In this document: piece by piece, positions 44,203 through 51,790 of the stretch | How positions within the stretch are numbered: the first letter of the stretch is position 1 | Layout: each line of letters opens with the position of its first letter | Source of the DNA: JAJPKK01 sp963807015 | GTDB taxonomy: Bacteria; Pseudomonadota; Alphaproteobacteria; Rhizobiales; Xanthobacteraceae | DNA: 64,000 bases | Direction: 5' to 3' | Assembly: GCA_963807015.1 (NCBI GenBank) | Contig: CAWEAS010000011.1 | Location: 62,001 to 126,000, forward strand | The notes under the pieces: model-generated | What the model saw: only the letters and a program-made list of their open reading frames with translations | Told to the model about the DNA's origin: nothing | Databases searched by the model: none | Program-made: the position numbers and the translations under genes

Positions 44203-45069
44203 ATGTTCGCTCAACTGCTCGTCAACAGCCTCACCCTTGGCAGCATCTATGCGCTGACCGCGCTGGGTTTTGCCGTCATCTACCGCGCGACCCAGGTGGT
44301 GAACTTCGCGCAAGGCGAGATGATGATGATCGGGGCAATGCTGGCTCTCGTTCTCTTTCGCGATTTCCATCTGCCGTATGTGCTGGTGATCTTCATTTCG
44401 GCGGGCGCCTGCATGATGCTGGCGCTCCTCGTCGAGCGCGTCGCGTTTCGGCCGCTCATCGGGGCGCCGCACATCACGGTGCTGCTGTCGACGGCCGCAG
44501 TGGCACAGATCATTCGCAGCAGCGTGCGGGCGTTCCATGGCGACGATCTCGGGATTTTTCCGCCGATCGTGAGCATGGAGAGCATGACGCTGTTTGGCGT
44601 GCGCTTCACCGCGCTCAACCTGATGGTTCTCGCCGTGACCGCCCTCGCGCTGGTCGGCTTTGCCTTTCTCTTCAATCGCACCAGCATGGGTTGGGCGATG
44701 CGCGCCACCGCGCAGAACAAGCGCGGGGCGGCGATCGTCGGCATCAGCGTGCCCGCGATCTTTGCCCAGACCTGGGTGATCGCGGGCGGATTGGCTGCGC
44801 TCGCCGGCATCCTGCTGGCGCCGCTGGTCATCGTCACACCCGACATGGGTCTCATCGCGAACAAGGGATTCGTCGCTGCAATCCTTGGCGGCTTTTCGAG
44901 CCTCCCGGGCTCCGTCGTCGGCGGCCTGTTGCTCGGCCTCGCCGAAAACCTCATCGGGGTCTACGTCACGTCGACCTACAAGGATGTGCTCGTGTTCGTC
45001 CTGCTCATCCTGCTGCTGCTCGTGCGTCCGTCCGGTCTCTTTGGCCGCGCGGCCGTGGACCGGGCGTGA
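44203..45069 (+). CDS. Branched-chain amino acid type ABC permease, LivH-like
   Basis: Inner-membrane permease of 288 residues with about 8 helices. The opening LVNSLTLGSIYALTALGFAVIYRATQVVNFAQGEMMMIGA is the hallmark of LivH. MRATAQNKRGAAIVGIS is the cytoplasmic EAA-like coupling region. The frame is open to 44101, but the start at 44203 matches the family N-terminus. Three bases separate its stop from the LivM-like start. Confidence 0.92.
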   Translation: MFAQLLVNSLTLGSIYALTALGFAVIYRATQVVNFAQGEMMMIGAMLALVLFRDFHLPYVLVIFISAGACMMLALLVERVAFRPLIGAPHITVLLSTAAVAQIIRSSVRAFHGDDLGIFPPIVSMESMTLFGVRFTALNLMVLAVTALALVGFAFLFNRTSMGWAMRATAQNKRGAAIVGISVPAIFAQTWVIAGGLAALAGILLAPLVIVTPDMGLIANKGFVAAILGGFSSLPGSVVGGLLLGLAENLIGVYVTSTYKDVLVFVLLILLLLVRPSGLFGRAAVDRA

Positions 45070-45072
45070 CAG

Positions 45073-46068
45073 GTGAGCCAACCCGCCGCTTTCGCCGTGG
45101 GCCATCTGGGTGTCGTCTCGCCCGGGCGCCGTGCTGCAGCGGCGGCTGCGGCGGCGGTCGTCGCGGTCGCGTTTACTGCGACCATGGCGTGGGGCGGCGA
45201 TTACATCCGCTTTGTCGCAGTGATGATGATGATCAACGCCATCGCCGCCATGGGCGTGAATATCGCCATGGGATTTGCTGGCCTGGTATCGATCGGGCAC
45301 GCCGGCTTCGGCGCCATTTCCGCCTATGCGACGACTCTCATGATGATGCATTGGGGCGCGCCCTACCTAGTGGCGCTCCCGGCGGGCGCTCTGCTGTCGG
45401 TCATCGTCGGCGTCCTGATCGGGATTCCGGCGCTGCGGCTGAGCCCGCTCTATATCGCCATGGTGACGTTCGGGTTCGGCCAGGCCGTGCAGTACCTCGC
45501 CATCAACTGGATCGATCTGACGCGAGGCCCGAACGGCATCACTGTCCCGCCAATCGATTTTTTCGGAATTGACGCCACGTCCGAAGTTTTGATGCTCGCG
45601 GCCGGCCTCATCGCGGCGGCATTGTTTTGGCTGTCGTGGGGCATACGCCGGACCCGGATGGGACGCGCCTTCATGGCGATCCGCGAAAGCCCGCTTGCGG
45701 CGCAATCGGTCGGTATTTCGCTCAGCCGCTACAAGACGATCGCATTTGCGATCTCGGCGTTCTACGGCGGCATTGCCGGCGGCCTCTATGCCGCGGCCTC
45801 GGGCTTCGTCAATCCCGACGCCTTCACGTTCGGCGTATCGATGAGTTATGTGGCCATGAACGTGATCGGCGGCATCGGGTCGCTTGTCGGTCCCTTGATC
45901 GGCGCGTGCATATTGACGCTCTTGCCTGAATTTCTGCGGTCATTCGCCGAATACAAGGAGGTGCTGACGGGCATCGTCCTGCTCGCGTTCCTGGTCCTGA
46001 TGCCCGCCGGGCTCGTCGGATTGAATCTCGGCCGGTTGATGCCGGCGCGCGGGGTAATGAAGCGATGA
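45073..46068 (+). CDS. Branched-chain amino acid type ABC permease, LivM-like
   Basis: Second permease of the importer, 331 residues, starting with GTG. It has an Ala-rich N-terminal helix, the LivM motif NIAMGFAGLVSIGHAGFGAISAYA, GRAFMAIRESPLAAQSVGI as the coupling loop and GGIGSLVGPLIGA near the end. Its stop overlaps the next start (ATGA), so LivM and LivG synthesis is coupled. Confidence 0.92.
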   Translation: MSQPAAFAVGHLGVVSPGRRAAAAAAAAVVAVAFTATMAWGGDYIRFVAVMMMINAIAAMGVNIAMGFAGLVSIGHAGFGAISAYATTLMMMHWGAPYLVALPAGALLSVIVGVLIGIPALRLSPLYIAMVTFGFGQAVQYLAINWIDLTRGPNGITVPPIDFFGIDATSEVLMLAAGLIAAALFWLSWGIRRTRMGRAFMAIRESPLAAQSVGISLSRYKTIAFAISAFYGGIAGGLYAAASGFVNPDAFTFGVSMSYVAMNVIGGIGSLVGPLIGACILTLLPEFLRSFAEYKEVLTGIVLLAFLVLMPAGLVGLNLGRLMPARGVMKR

Positions 46069-46889
46069 CCGCTGCGCTGGCACTTCGCAACGACGATGCC
46101 ATTCTGCGCCTCGAACGCATCTCGCTGTCGTTCGGCGGCAATCGGGTTCTCGTGGACGTCAACATGGAGGCAAAGGACGGCGAGCTTCTCGCCATCATCG
46201 GTCCGAACGGCGCCGGCAAGACGAGCCTCTTCAACGTGATCACGCGCCTCTATCGGCCGCAGCAGGGCGAAGCGCGTGTCTTCGGCAAAAACCTGTTGGC
46301 CTTCGCGCCGCACGATCTCGCCCGCCTTGGCGTGGCGCGCACCTTCCAGAACCTCCTGGTGCTCAAAGAGCTGTCGGTCCTCGAAAATGTCATGCTGGGC
46401 GCCCACAGCCGCTTCCGCTGGCCGCTCGCGTCGTCGGCACTGGCGCTGCCGTGGGCGATGAAAGAAGAACGGACGATGCGGGACCGCGCATTCGCGGCAT
46501 TGGATTTTCTCGGCATCGCGCACCTTGCCGCCGATCGGGCCGGCGGCTTGCCGTTCGGACACCAACGCCTTCTCGAGATTGCGCGCTGCCTTGTGCTTGA
46601 ACCGAAGCTCATCCTGCTCGACGAGCCATCGGCCGGACTGAGCTCCTCCGAAATCACCACGCTTACGCGGGTCATCCGCACGATCCGGGACCGGCACAAC
46701 GTGACGATCCTGCTGATCGCCCATACCATGAAGCTGGTGCTGGATCTGTCCGATCGCATCATGGTGCTGGATCACGGCGTCAAGATCGCCGAGGGGCTTC
46801 CGAGCGAAATCGTTGCCGATCCGAAAGTCATCGAGGCCTATTTGGGCAAGCCGCATCGCGACGAGGCGCCAGGTCATGCTGACGGTTAG
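46065..46889 (+). CDS. Liv-type ABC transporter ATPase, LivG-like
   Basis: A 274-residue ATPase with Walker A GPNGAGKT (46-53), Walker B LILLDEP followed by SAGLSSSE, and an H-loop IAHT. The ABC signature is unusual: it reads LPFGHQR where LSYGQQR is usual, so the Ser of the C-loop is replaced by Pro. This may weaken or alter ATP hydrolysis at one site. It overlaps LivM by 4 bp and LivF by 14 bp. Confidence 0.9.
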   Translation: MTAALALRNDDAILRLERISLSFGGNRVLVDVNMEAKDGELLAIIGPNGAGKTSLFNVITRLYRPQQGEARVFGKNLLAFAPHDLARLGVARTFQNLLVLKELSVLENVMLGAHSRFRWPLASSALALPWAMKEERTMRDRAFAALDFLGIAHLAADRAGGLPFGHQRLLEIARCLVLEPKLILLDEPSAGLSSSEITTLTRVIRTIRDRHNVTILLIAHTMKLVLDLSDRIMVLDHGVKIAEGLPSEIVADPKVIEAYLGKPHRDEAPGHADG

Positions 46890-47583
46890 CGGCCTCTCGG
46901 TTGCCTACGGCAGCATCCTCGCCTTGCGGGACTGCTCCCTCGAGGTGCCCGAGGGCAAGATCGTGACGCTGCTCGGCGCGAATGGCGCCGGCAAGACCAC
47001 GACGCTCAACGCGATTGCCGGGCTCATCAAGCTGCGATCGGGCACGATCACGTTCGAGGGACGCACGATCTCCGGATTGAGCGCGGCCGCCATCGTGAAG
47101 CGCGGCATCTCACTGGTGCCGGAGCATCGGCAGCTCTTTCCGGCGATGACGGTCGACGAGAATCTGCTGCTCGGCTCCTATTCCCACGGCATGGGTCGAT
47201 CCGCGGTATCGCGCCGCGACGACGTGTTCGCGCTGTTTCCCGAGCTTCTGCCGTTGCGTCACGCACCGGCGGCGGCGCTGAGCGGCGGCCAGCAGCAGAT
47301 GCTGGCGATCGGCCGGGGATTGATGTCCCAGCCGCGCCTGCTGCTGCTCGACGAGCCGAGCCTCGGTTTGGCGCCGATGATGGTCGACCGCATGCTGGCG
47401 ACCCTGCAGCACATCAACGCGCGCGGCCTCACCATTCTGCTCGTCGAGCAGAACGCCTACCGCACCCTGCCACTTTCTCATACAACCTACGTTCTGGAAA
47501 ACGGCGAGATTGTGCTGCACGGCGCGAGCCGCGAACTGATGCACGATCCGCGCGTGCAGGAGTCATATCTCGGCACTCTCTGA
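46876..47583 (+). CDS. Liv-type ABC transporter ATPase, LivF-like
   Basis: A 235-residue ATPase with Walker A GANGAGKT (34-41), signature LSGGQQQ, Walker B LLLLDEPSLGLAP and the LivF ending VENAYRTL-like LLVEQNAYRTLPLS. The start at 46876 (MLTVSGLSVAYG) is chosen since it gives the standard LivF N-terminus; it lies inside the end of LivG. It completes the importer. Confidence 0.92.
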   Translation: MLTVSGLSVAYGSILALRDCSLEVPEGKIVTLLGANGAGKTTTLNAIAGLIKLRSGTITFEGRTISGLSAAAIVKRGISLVPEHRQLFPAMTVDENLLLGSYSHGMGRSAVSRRDDVFALFPELLPLRHAPAAALSGGQQQMLAIGRGLMSQPRLLLLDEPSLGLAPMMVDRMLATLQHINARGLTILLVEQNAYRTLPLSHTTYVLENGEIVLHGASRELMHDPRVQESYLGTL

Positions 47584-47604
47584 ATCATGATGAAAGGTGA
47601 AGGC

Positions 47605-48453
47605 ATGTCCGTCTCTGCCAGTTCGGGTTTCCCGCTGTTCCTGACGTTCGATATCGATGCCGAGACGATGTGGACGGCGCGTGATCCCGCCTATGCCGAA
47701 CGGCCGGTGCTGATGTCGCAAGGCGCCTACGGCTGGAAGACCGGCGTCTGGCGCATCATGGACCTGCTGCGGCGCTATGACATCCGCACCACCTTCTTCA
47801 TTCCCGGCCTGGTGGTCGAGCAACGCCCGCAGGTGGTCGAGGCGCTCTTGAAAGATGGCCACGAGATCGCGCACCACAGCTACACCCATGCCTGGGTCAC
47901 CAAGCTCACGCCGGCGCAGGAGCATGAGGAGATGGAGCGCGGCTTCCAGGCGATCAAGCGCGCCGCCGGATATGCGCCGCGCGGCTATCGCTCGCCGGTC
48001 GGCGAAGTCACGCCAACCACCCTGAAGCTGATCAAGGAATATGGCTTCAGCTATACGTCGAATTTCGCCGACAGCGACGCTCCCTACCTCCTGACCATCG
48101 ACGGGAAAGAGACCGACCTCGTCGAACTATGTTGGCGGTGGGTCATGGATGACGCTGCCTATTATCTCTATCACCCCGGGGTGCTGGGCGGACGCAGCCT
48201 TGGCGATCCGGCGGCGGTAATGGCGACCTGGAAGAGCGAATTCGACGTGCTCCATGCGGAACCGGGCAGCATGATGATGATCGCGATGCACCCGCAGCTG
48301 ACCGGCCAGCCCTCGCGCCTGAAGGCGCTCGAAGGGTTCGTGCAATATGCGCTGAGCCACAACGACGTTCGCATCGGCCGCTGCGACCAGATCACGGATG
48401 AGATGCGGGCGCGGCTTAAGTCAGGACCGCGGGTTGCGGCTCAAGCGCGATAG
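47605..48453 (+). CDS. Polysaccharide deacetylase-fold hydrolase (PuuE-like)
   Basis: A NodB-fold metal hydrolase of 282 residues without a signal peptide. The catalytic Asp pair is D16-x-D18 (FLTFDIDAE), the metal motif is H91-S-Y-T-H95, and RGYRSPVGEVTP and IAMHPQLTGQPSR form later motifs. Cytoplasmic members of this branch include allantoinase PuuE, so C-N bond hydrolysis is more likely than chitin deacetylation. The start at 47605 has aaaggtgaag as ribosome-binding site; the ATG at 47587 does not. It is the last gene of the Liv operon (21 bp after LivF). Confidence 0.83.
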   Translation: MSVSASSGFPLFLTFDIDAETMWTARDPAYAERPVLMSQGAYGWKTGVWRIMDLLRRYDIRTTFFIPGLVVEQRPQVVEALLKDGHEIAHHSYTHAWVTKLTPAQEHEEMERGFQAIKRAAGYAPRGYRSPVGEVTPTTLKLIKEYGFSYTSNFADSDAPYLLTIDGKETDLVELCWRWVMDDAAYYLYHPGVLGGRSLGDPAAVMATWKSEFDVLHAEPGSMMMIAMHPQLTGQPSRLKALEGFVQYALSHNDVRIGRCDQITDEMRARLKSGPRVAAQAR

Positions 48454-48586
48454 CAACGAAGCGGCTTCTGTTCGGAAAGGTTCCACTGCGTCATTCGCGC
48501 GCGTTGCACGTCGAACCTGACGTGCATGTTCAGTGTTATATTCGCTAGCAAGCGCCTTTTGAAATCCAACCGCGAAAGCCAGCAGC

Positions 48587-48952
48587 ATGGCGACACGGAT
48601 TCCGGCAACGGCGATCAAGATCAGGCGGGTCTACGAGGAGCCGTCGCCGGACGATGGCACGCGCATCCTGGTTGACCGGCTCTGGCCGCGCGGCCTCAAG
48701 AAGGAGGCCGCCGCCGTCGATCACTGGTTCAAGGACGTCGCGCCCAGCAACGAATTGCGGAAATGGTTTGGGCACGATGCGGCCCGCTGGGACGAGTTCC
48801 GCCGGCGTTACGCCGCGGAACTTCACGAGCATCGCGACCAGATCGCGCAAATCCGCGAGCTTGCCCGACATGGTCCGGTGACGCTCGTCTATGCGGCTCA
48901 TGATGAGGCGCACAATAACGCGGTCGCCTTGCGGAGCGTCTTGACCCGATAA
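48587..48952 (+). CDS. DUF488 family protein (YeaO-like)
   Basis: A 121-residue cytoplasmic protein of the DUF488 family. Typical marks are KIRRVYEEPSPDDGTRILVDRLWPRGLKKE, WFKDVAPSNELRKWFGHD and the C-terminal VTLVYAAHDEAHNNAVAL. The function of the family is not established. It stands alone between the Liv operon and the VOC gene, and the 130 bp upstream has AT-rich bases fit for a promoter. Confidence 0.9.
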   Translation: MATRIPATAIKIRRVYEEPSPDDGTRILVDRLWPRGLKKEAAAVDHWFKDVAPSNELRKWFGHDAARWDEFRRRYAAELHEHRDQIAQIRELARHGPVTLVYAAHDEAHNNAVALRSVLTR

Positions 48953-49118
48953 CGCTACTCGAGGGCTTGCGCCGCGTCGTCGGCAGCAAGCCGGGCGAGG
49001 TCGGCGCACGTGGATGACCGGGACGAGCCAGGTTATGACTGAGAAAAACGCTTCGAATGGAATTCTGCTCCCTAAGTGGACTCAACACGCGAGAACGTCG
49101 GCGAGGAGGAGGCCAATA

Positions 49119-49613
49119 ATGGTGACCACGCAAAAGATCGCTCCATGCCTGTGGTTCGATACGCAGGCCGAGGATGCGGCGCGCTACTACGTCTCCGTTT
49201 TCAAGAACAGCCGGATCGTCAAGGTCAGCCACTACGGCAAGGAAGGATTCGAAATCCACCATCGCCCTGCAGGCTCGGTGATGGTCGTCGAGTTCGAGAT
49301 CGAGGGTCAGCGCTTTGTTGCGCTCAACGGCGGCCCGCAATTCAAGTTCAGCGAGGCGGTCTCCTTCCAGATTCCGTGCGAGACGCAAAAGGAGATCGAC
49401 TATTACGTCGACCGTCTCTCTGAGGGCGGCGAAATCGGCCCTTGCGGCTGGCTCAAGGACAAGTTCGGCCTCTCCTGGCAGATCTTTCCGACGAGCCTGC
49501 CCGCGATGATGAGCGATCCCGATACGGCGAAATCCTCGCGCGCCATGCGTGCCATGCTCGGCATGAAGAAGATCGACCTGGCGCAATTGCAGGCCGCCTA
49601 CGAGGGGCGATGA
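49119..49613 (+). CDS. VOC superfamily protein (PhnB-like)
   Basis: A 164-residue protein of the vicinal oxygen chelate fold, PhnB/3-demethylubiquinone-methyltransferase-like subgroup. It begins KIAPCLWFDTQAEDAARYYVSVF and has FVALNGGPQFKFSEAVSFQIPC and LKDKFGLSWQIFPTSLP. Members are often annotated as glyoxalase-like, with no confirmed reaction. The start at 49119 has the ribosome-binding site gaggagg; the upstream in-frame extension is not typical. Confidence 0.88.
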   Translation: MVTTQKIAPCLWFDTQAEDAARYYVSVFKNSRIVKVSHYGKEGFEIHHRPAGSVMVVEFEIEGQRFVALNGGPQFKFSEAVSFQIPCETQKEIDYYVDRLSEGGEIGPCGWLKDKFGLSWQIFPTSLPAMMSDPDTAKSSRAMRAMLGMKKIDLAQLQAAYEGR

Positions 49614-49774
49614 ATCCGTAGATGTAGCCCCAATCCGTAGCCCGGATGAGCCAACGGGTCCCGCCTTCGGCGGGCCCGATGACAGGCTCCGCGACATCCG
49701 GGGGCGGACTTGCAGCGGGCGCTGGCGGTCCCGGACGTCGCTGCGCTCATCCGGGCCACAGGTTCTACGGATTC
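49612..49774. repeat. Intergenic palindromic element with perfect 10-bp ends
   Basis: gaatccgtag (49612-49621) and ctacggattc (49765-49774) are exact inverted copies. Inside them tagcccggatgag pairs with gctcatccgggcc and gggtcccgccttcggcgggccc forms a hairpin. It fills the space between the convergent VOC and dioxygenase genes and overlaps the VOC stop by two bases. I see no second copy in the window. Confidence 0.7.
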
Positions 49775-49778
49775 TTGG

Positions 49779-50309
49779 CTAAATCGGGACTGCGATCGCT
49801 TCGAACGCCGCGTCGCAATTGACGAGGTCGACGCGTTTCTGCGCGATGCGGAACGTGTCGCCGCTGCGGCGCAAGCGATGCGTCTGCCGGCCGGCGAACA
49901 AGCGCTGCTTGTCGTCGCGATACTCGACCATGATCACGGTCGATGAGACCACGTAATCGCCGGTGGCCTCGTCGGCCTTCTCGACGATGACATTGCCGAC
50001 CACGTGCGCGGTGCGCGAAGGCGGCGTCTGGATATGGATGCGCGGATGTTCGAGCCGGTCGACCCGCGTCTTCATCAGGTCGCGGTCATCGTAGAACAGC
50101 GAGACCTGGTTGAATGGGCTTTCCTGGCCCGGCACCGCCGGCACCCAATAGGTCCCGTCCTCGGTGAACAGTGCCATCCAGTCGCGGAAACGCCGCTCGT
50201 CGAGAAGCCGCGCTTCGGCGAAGAGAAAATCCTCGAACACCGCACGGCTGACGGCGGCAGCGCGCCCCGCCATCGGCGTCGTCACTCCGGAAGCCATGGC
50301 CTCAGCCAT
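49779..50309 (-). CDS. Aromatic-ring-hydroxylating dioxygenase, small (beta) subunit
   Basis: A 176-residue SnoaL-fold beta subunit of a Rieske dioxygenase. Family marks are EARLLDERRFRDWMALFTEDGTYWVPA, LFYDDRDLMKTRVDRL and TAHVVGNV. It supports the alpha subunit structurally. The start at 50309 overlaps the alpha stop (TGATG), so the pair is translationally coupled. No ferredoxin or reductase gene is nearby. Confidence 0.92.
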   Translation of the reverse strand: MAEAMASGVTTPMAGRAAAVSRAVFEDFLFAEARLLDERRFRDWMALFTEDGTYWVPAVPGQESPFNQVSLFYDDRDLMKTRVDRLEHPRIHIQTPPSRTAHVVGNVIVEKADEATGDYVVSSTVIMVEYRDDKQRLFAGRQTHRLRRSGDTFRIAQKRVDLVNCDAAFEAIAVPI

Positions 50310-51619
50310 CACGCCGCCTCGCGCATGTAGCCCAGCCACGCCTTGTATTGCGCGCGCATCGCCATCTCCTGCACCGCGGCCGCGCGGGTCGCGTTAAGTT
50401 CGCGGTCGGGCTCCTCGTCGCCGAGACCGCGCGAAATGTCGACCCAATCGGTGGCGAGGCTGCGCAATCCCTTCTGAGTGCGCACGAACGCCTCGATGTC
50501 GTCGGTCTGCACGAAGGAAGCGGCGGAATGGGTGACGTTGAGGAGGCGGATATTGCCGAAGTTCATGGCGTCGGGCGCGCCGAGCAGGCGTACCGGATAG
50601 ACGTTGATCTCGGTGCGGTCGACCGCGATCGGCTTGATCACCCGCACATGGATGTTGAGCCCCATGATCGACACGTTCGGATAGATCAGCGTGTTGTGCA
50701 GTCGTGGGGTGAGGATGTGGTTAGCGCGCTCGGCGCCGACCTTCTCGATCAGCACCCGCTTGTATTCGTCGAACGCCGGGCTCGAGCGCTTGCCCTCGTC
50801 GAGCTCGGTGTTGCTGGTCCAGCCATGCCCGTTGCCGACGATGTAGCTGCGGCGGTCCTTCCATGACCGGGAGGTGCGGTTCTTGTCCGCCTCCACCACC
50901 TGGGTGCCGGCCTTGTCGCCTTCGCGGCGGGCGAACTGCACGCCCTGCTTGTTCACCGTCGAAGCGTGGCTGAACGGCACGTGGTAGCTGTCGAGCACGT
51001 TCTCGACCTGGAGCTTCCAGTTGCCATCGAAGGCGTAACGATGCATGCCGAGATCGAACGCGAGTTCACCGTCGGGCGCGCGATCGACAAGGTCGTCGAT
51101 GTTCGATTTCACCGGGCCGATTTGGTCCTCGAAGCTCGCGCCGGTCGCGGCGAGGCTTGCAAAGACGAAGCCGCGGTATTGCGCGACACGCGGCACCGAC
51201 GCGAGACCGAACTCCTCGCGACGAAAATCGGCGGCGCAGCCTTCCGGGATCGGTACCGCGGCGAGCTTGCCGTCGGTGTCGAAGCTCCAGCCGTGATAGA
51301 GGCAGGTGAGGCGTGCCGCATTTCCGCAGCGCTCGTTCGCGACCTTGGCGCCGCGGTGGGTACAGCGGTTGAACAGCACGTGGATGGTGCCGTCGCGATG
51401 GCGGGTCATTACCACCGGCTGGCGGCCAAGCTCGGTCGTGAAAAAGTCGCCCGGGCTAGGCACCTGGCTCGCGTGCCCGACGAACAGCCAGGCACGGCCG
51501 AAGATCCGCTCCATCTCGAGTTCGAAGACGTCCGGGTCCGCATAGACCCGGCGATGAACGCGCCCGGGCTCGACCAGCCTGGCGATTGATTCGGAATTCC
51601 CATTTCGCATGACGGCCAC
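50309..51619 (-). CDS. Aromatic-ring-hydroxylating dioxygenase, large (alpha) subunit
   Basis: Catalytic subunit of a benzoate/biphenyl-type Rieske oxygenase, 436 residues. The Rieske 2Fe-2S ligands are C86, H88, C106 and H109 (CTHRG...CLYHGW). The mononuclear iron site is in NWKLQVENVLDSYHVPFSH (bridging Asp210, His213, His218). It inserts O2 into an aromatic ring to give a cis-diol, with the beta subunit encoded next. The substrate is unknown. It is divergent from the chloride channel gene. Confidence 0.93.
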   Translation of the reverse strand: MAVMRNGNSESIARLVEPGRVHRRVYADPDVFELEMERIFGRAWLFVGHASQVPSPGDFFTTELGRQPVVMTRHRDGTIHVLFNRCTHRGAKVANERCGNAARLTCLYHGWSFDTDGKLAAVPIPEGCAADFRREEFGLASVPRVAQYRGFVFASLAATGASFEDQIGPVKSNIDDLVDRAPDGELAFDLGMHRYAFDGNWKLQVENVLDSYHVPFSHASTVNKQGVQFARREGDKAGTQVVEADKNRTSRSWKDRRSYIVGNGHGWTSNTELDEGKRSSPAFDEYKRVLIEKVGAERANHILTPRLHNTLIYPNVSIMGLNIHVRVIKPIAVDRTEINVYPVRLLGAPDAMNFGNIRLLNVTHSAASFVQTDDIEAFVRTQKGLRSLATDWVDISRGLGDEEPDRELNATRAAAVQEMAMRAQYKAWLGYMREAA

Positions 51620-51790
51620 CGGCTGCGGCGGCCCCGCGGCCGCGCGTTATGTGTGAGCACCAACAATTGTGGCCGCGGCGGTGACCTCGTCAAGTCCGCG
51701 CCCGGCAAGGCTGGCGCTCGCGCCGGTCGTGTCTTGTTTTTATTGCACGGCAGTCTGATCGCTATATTGTGCGCCGCAAAACGAGGCCTC

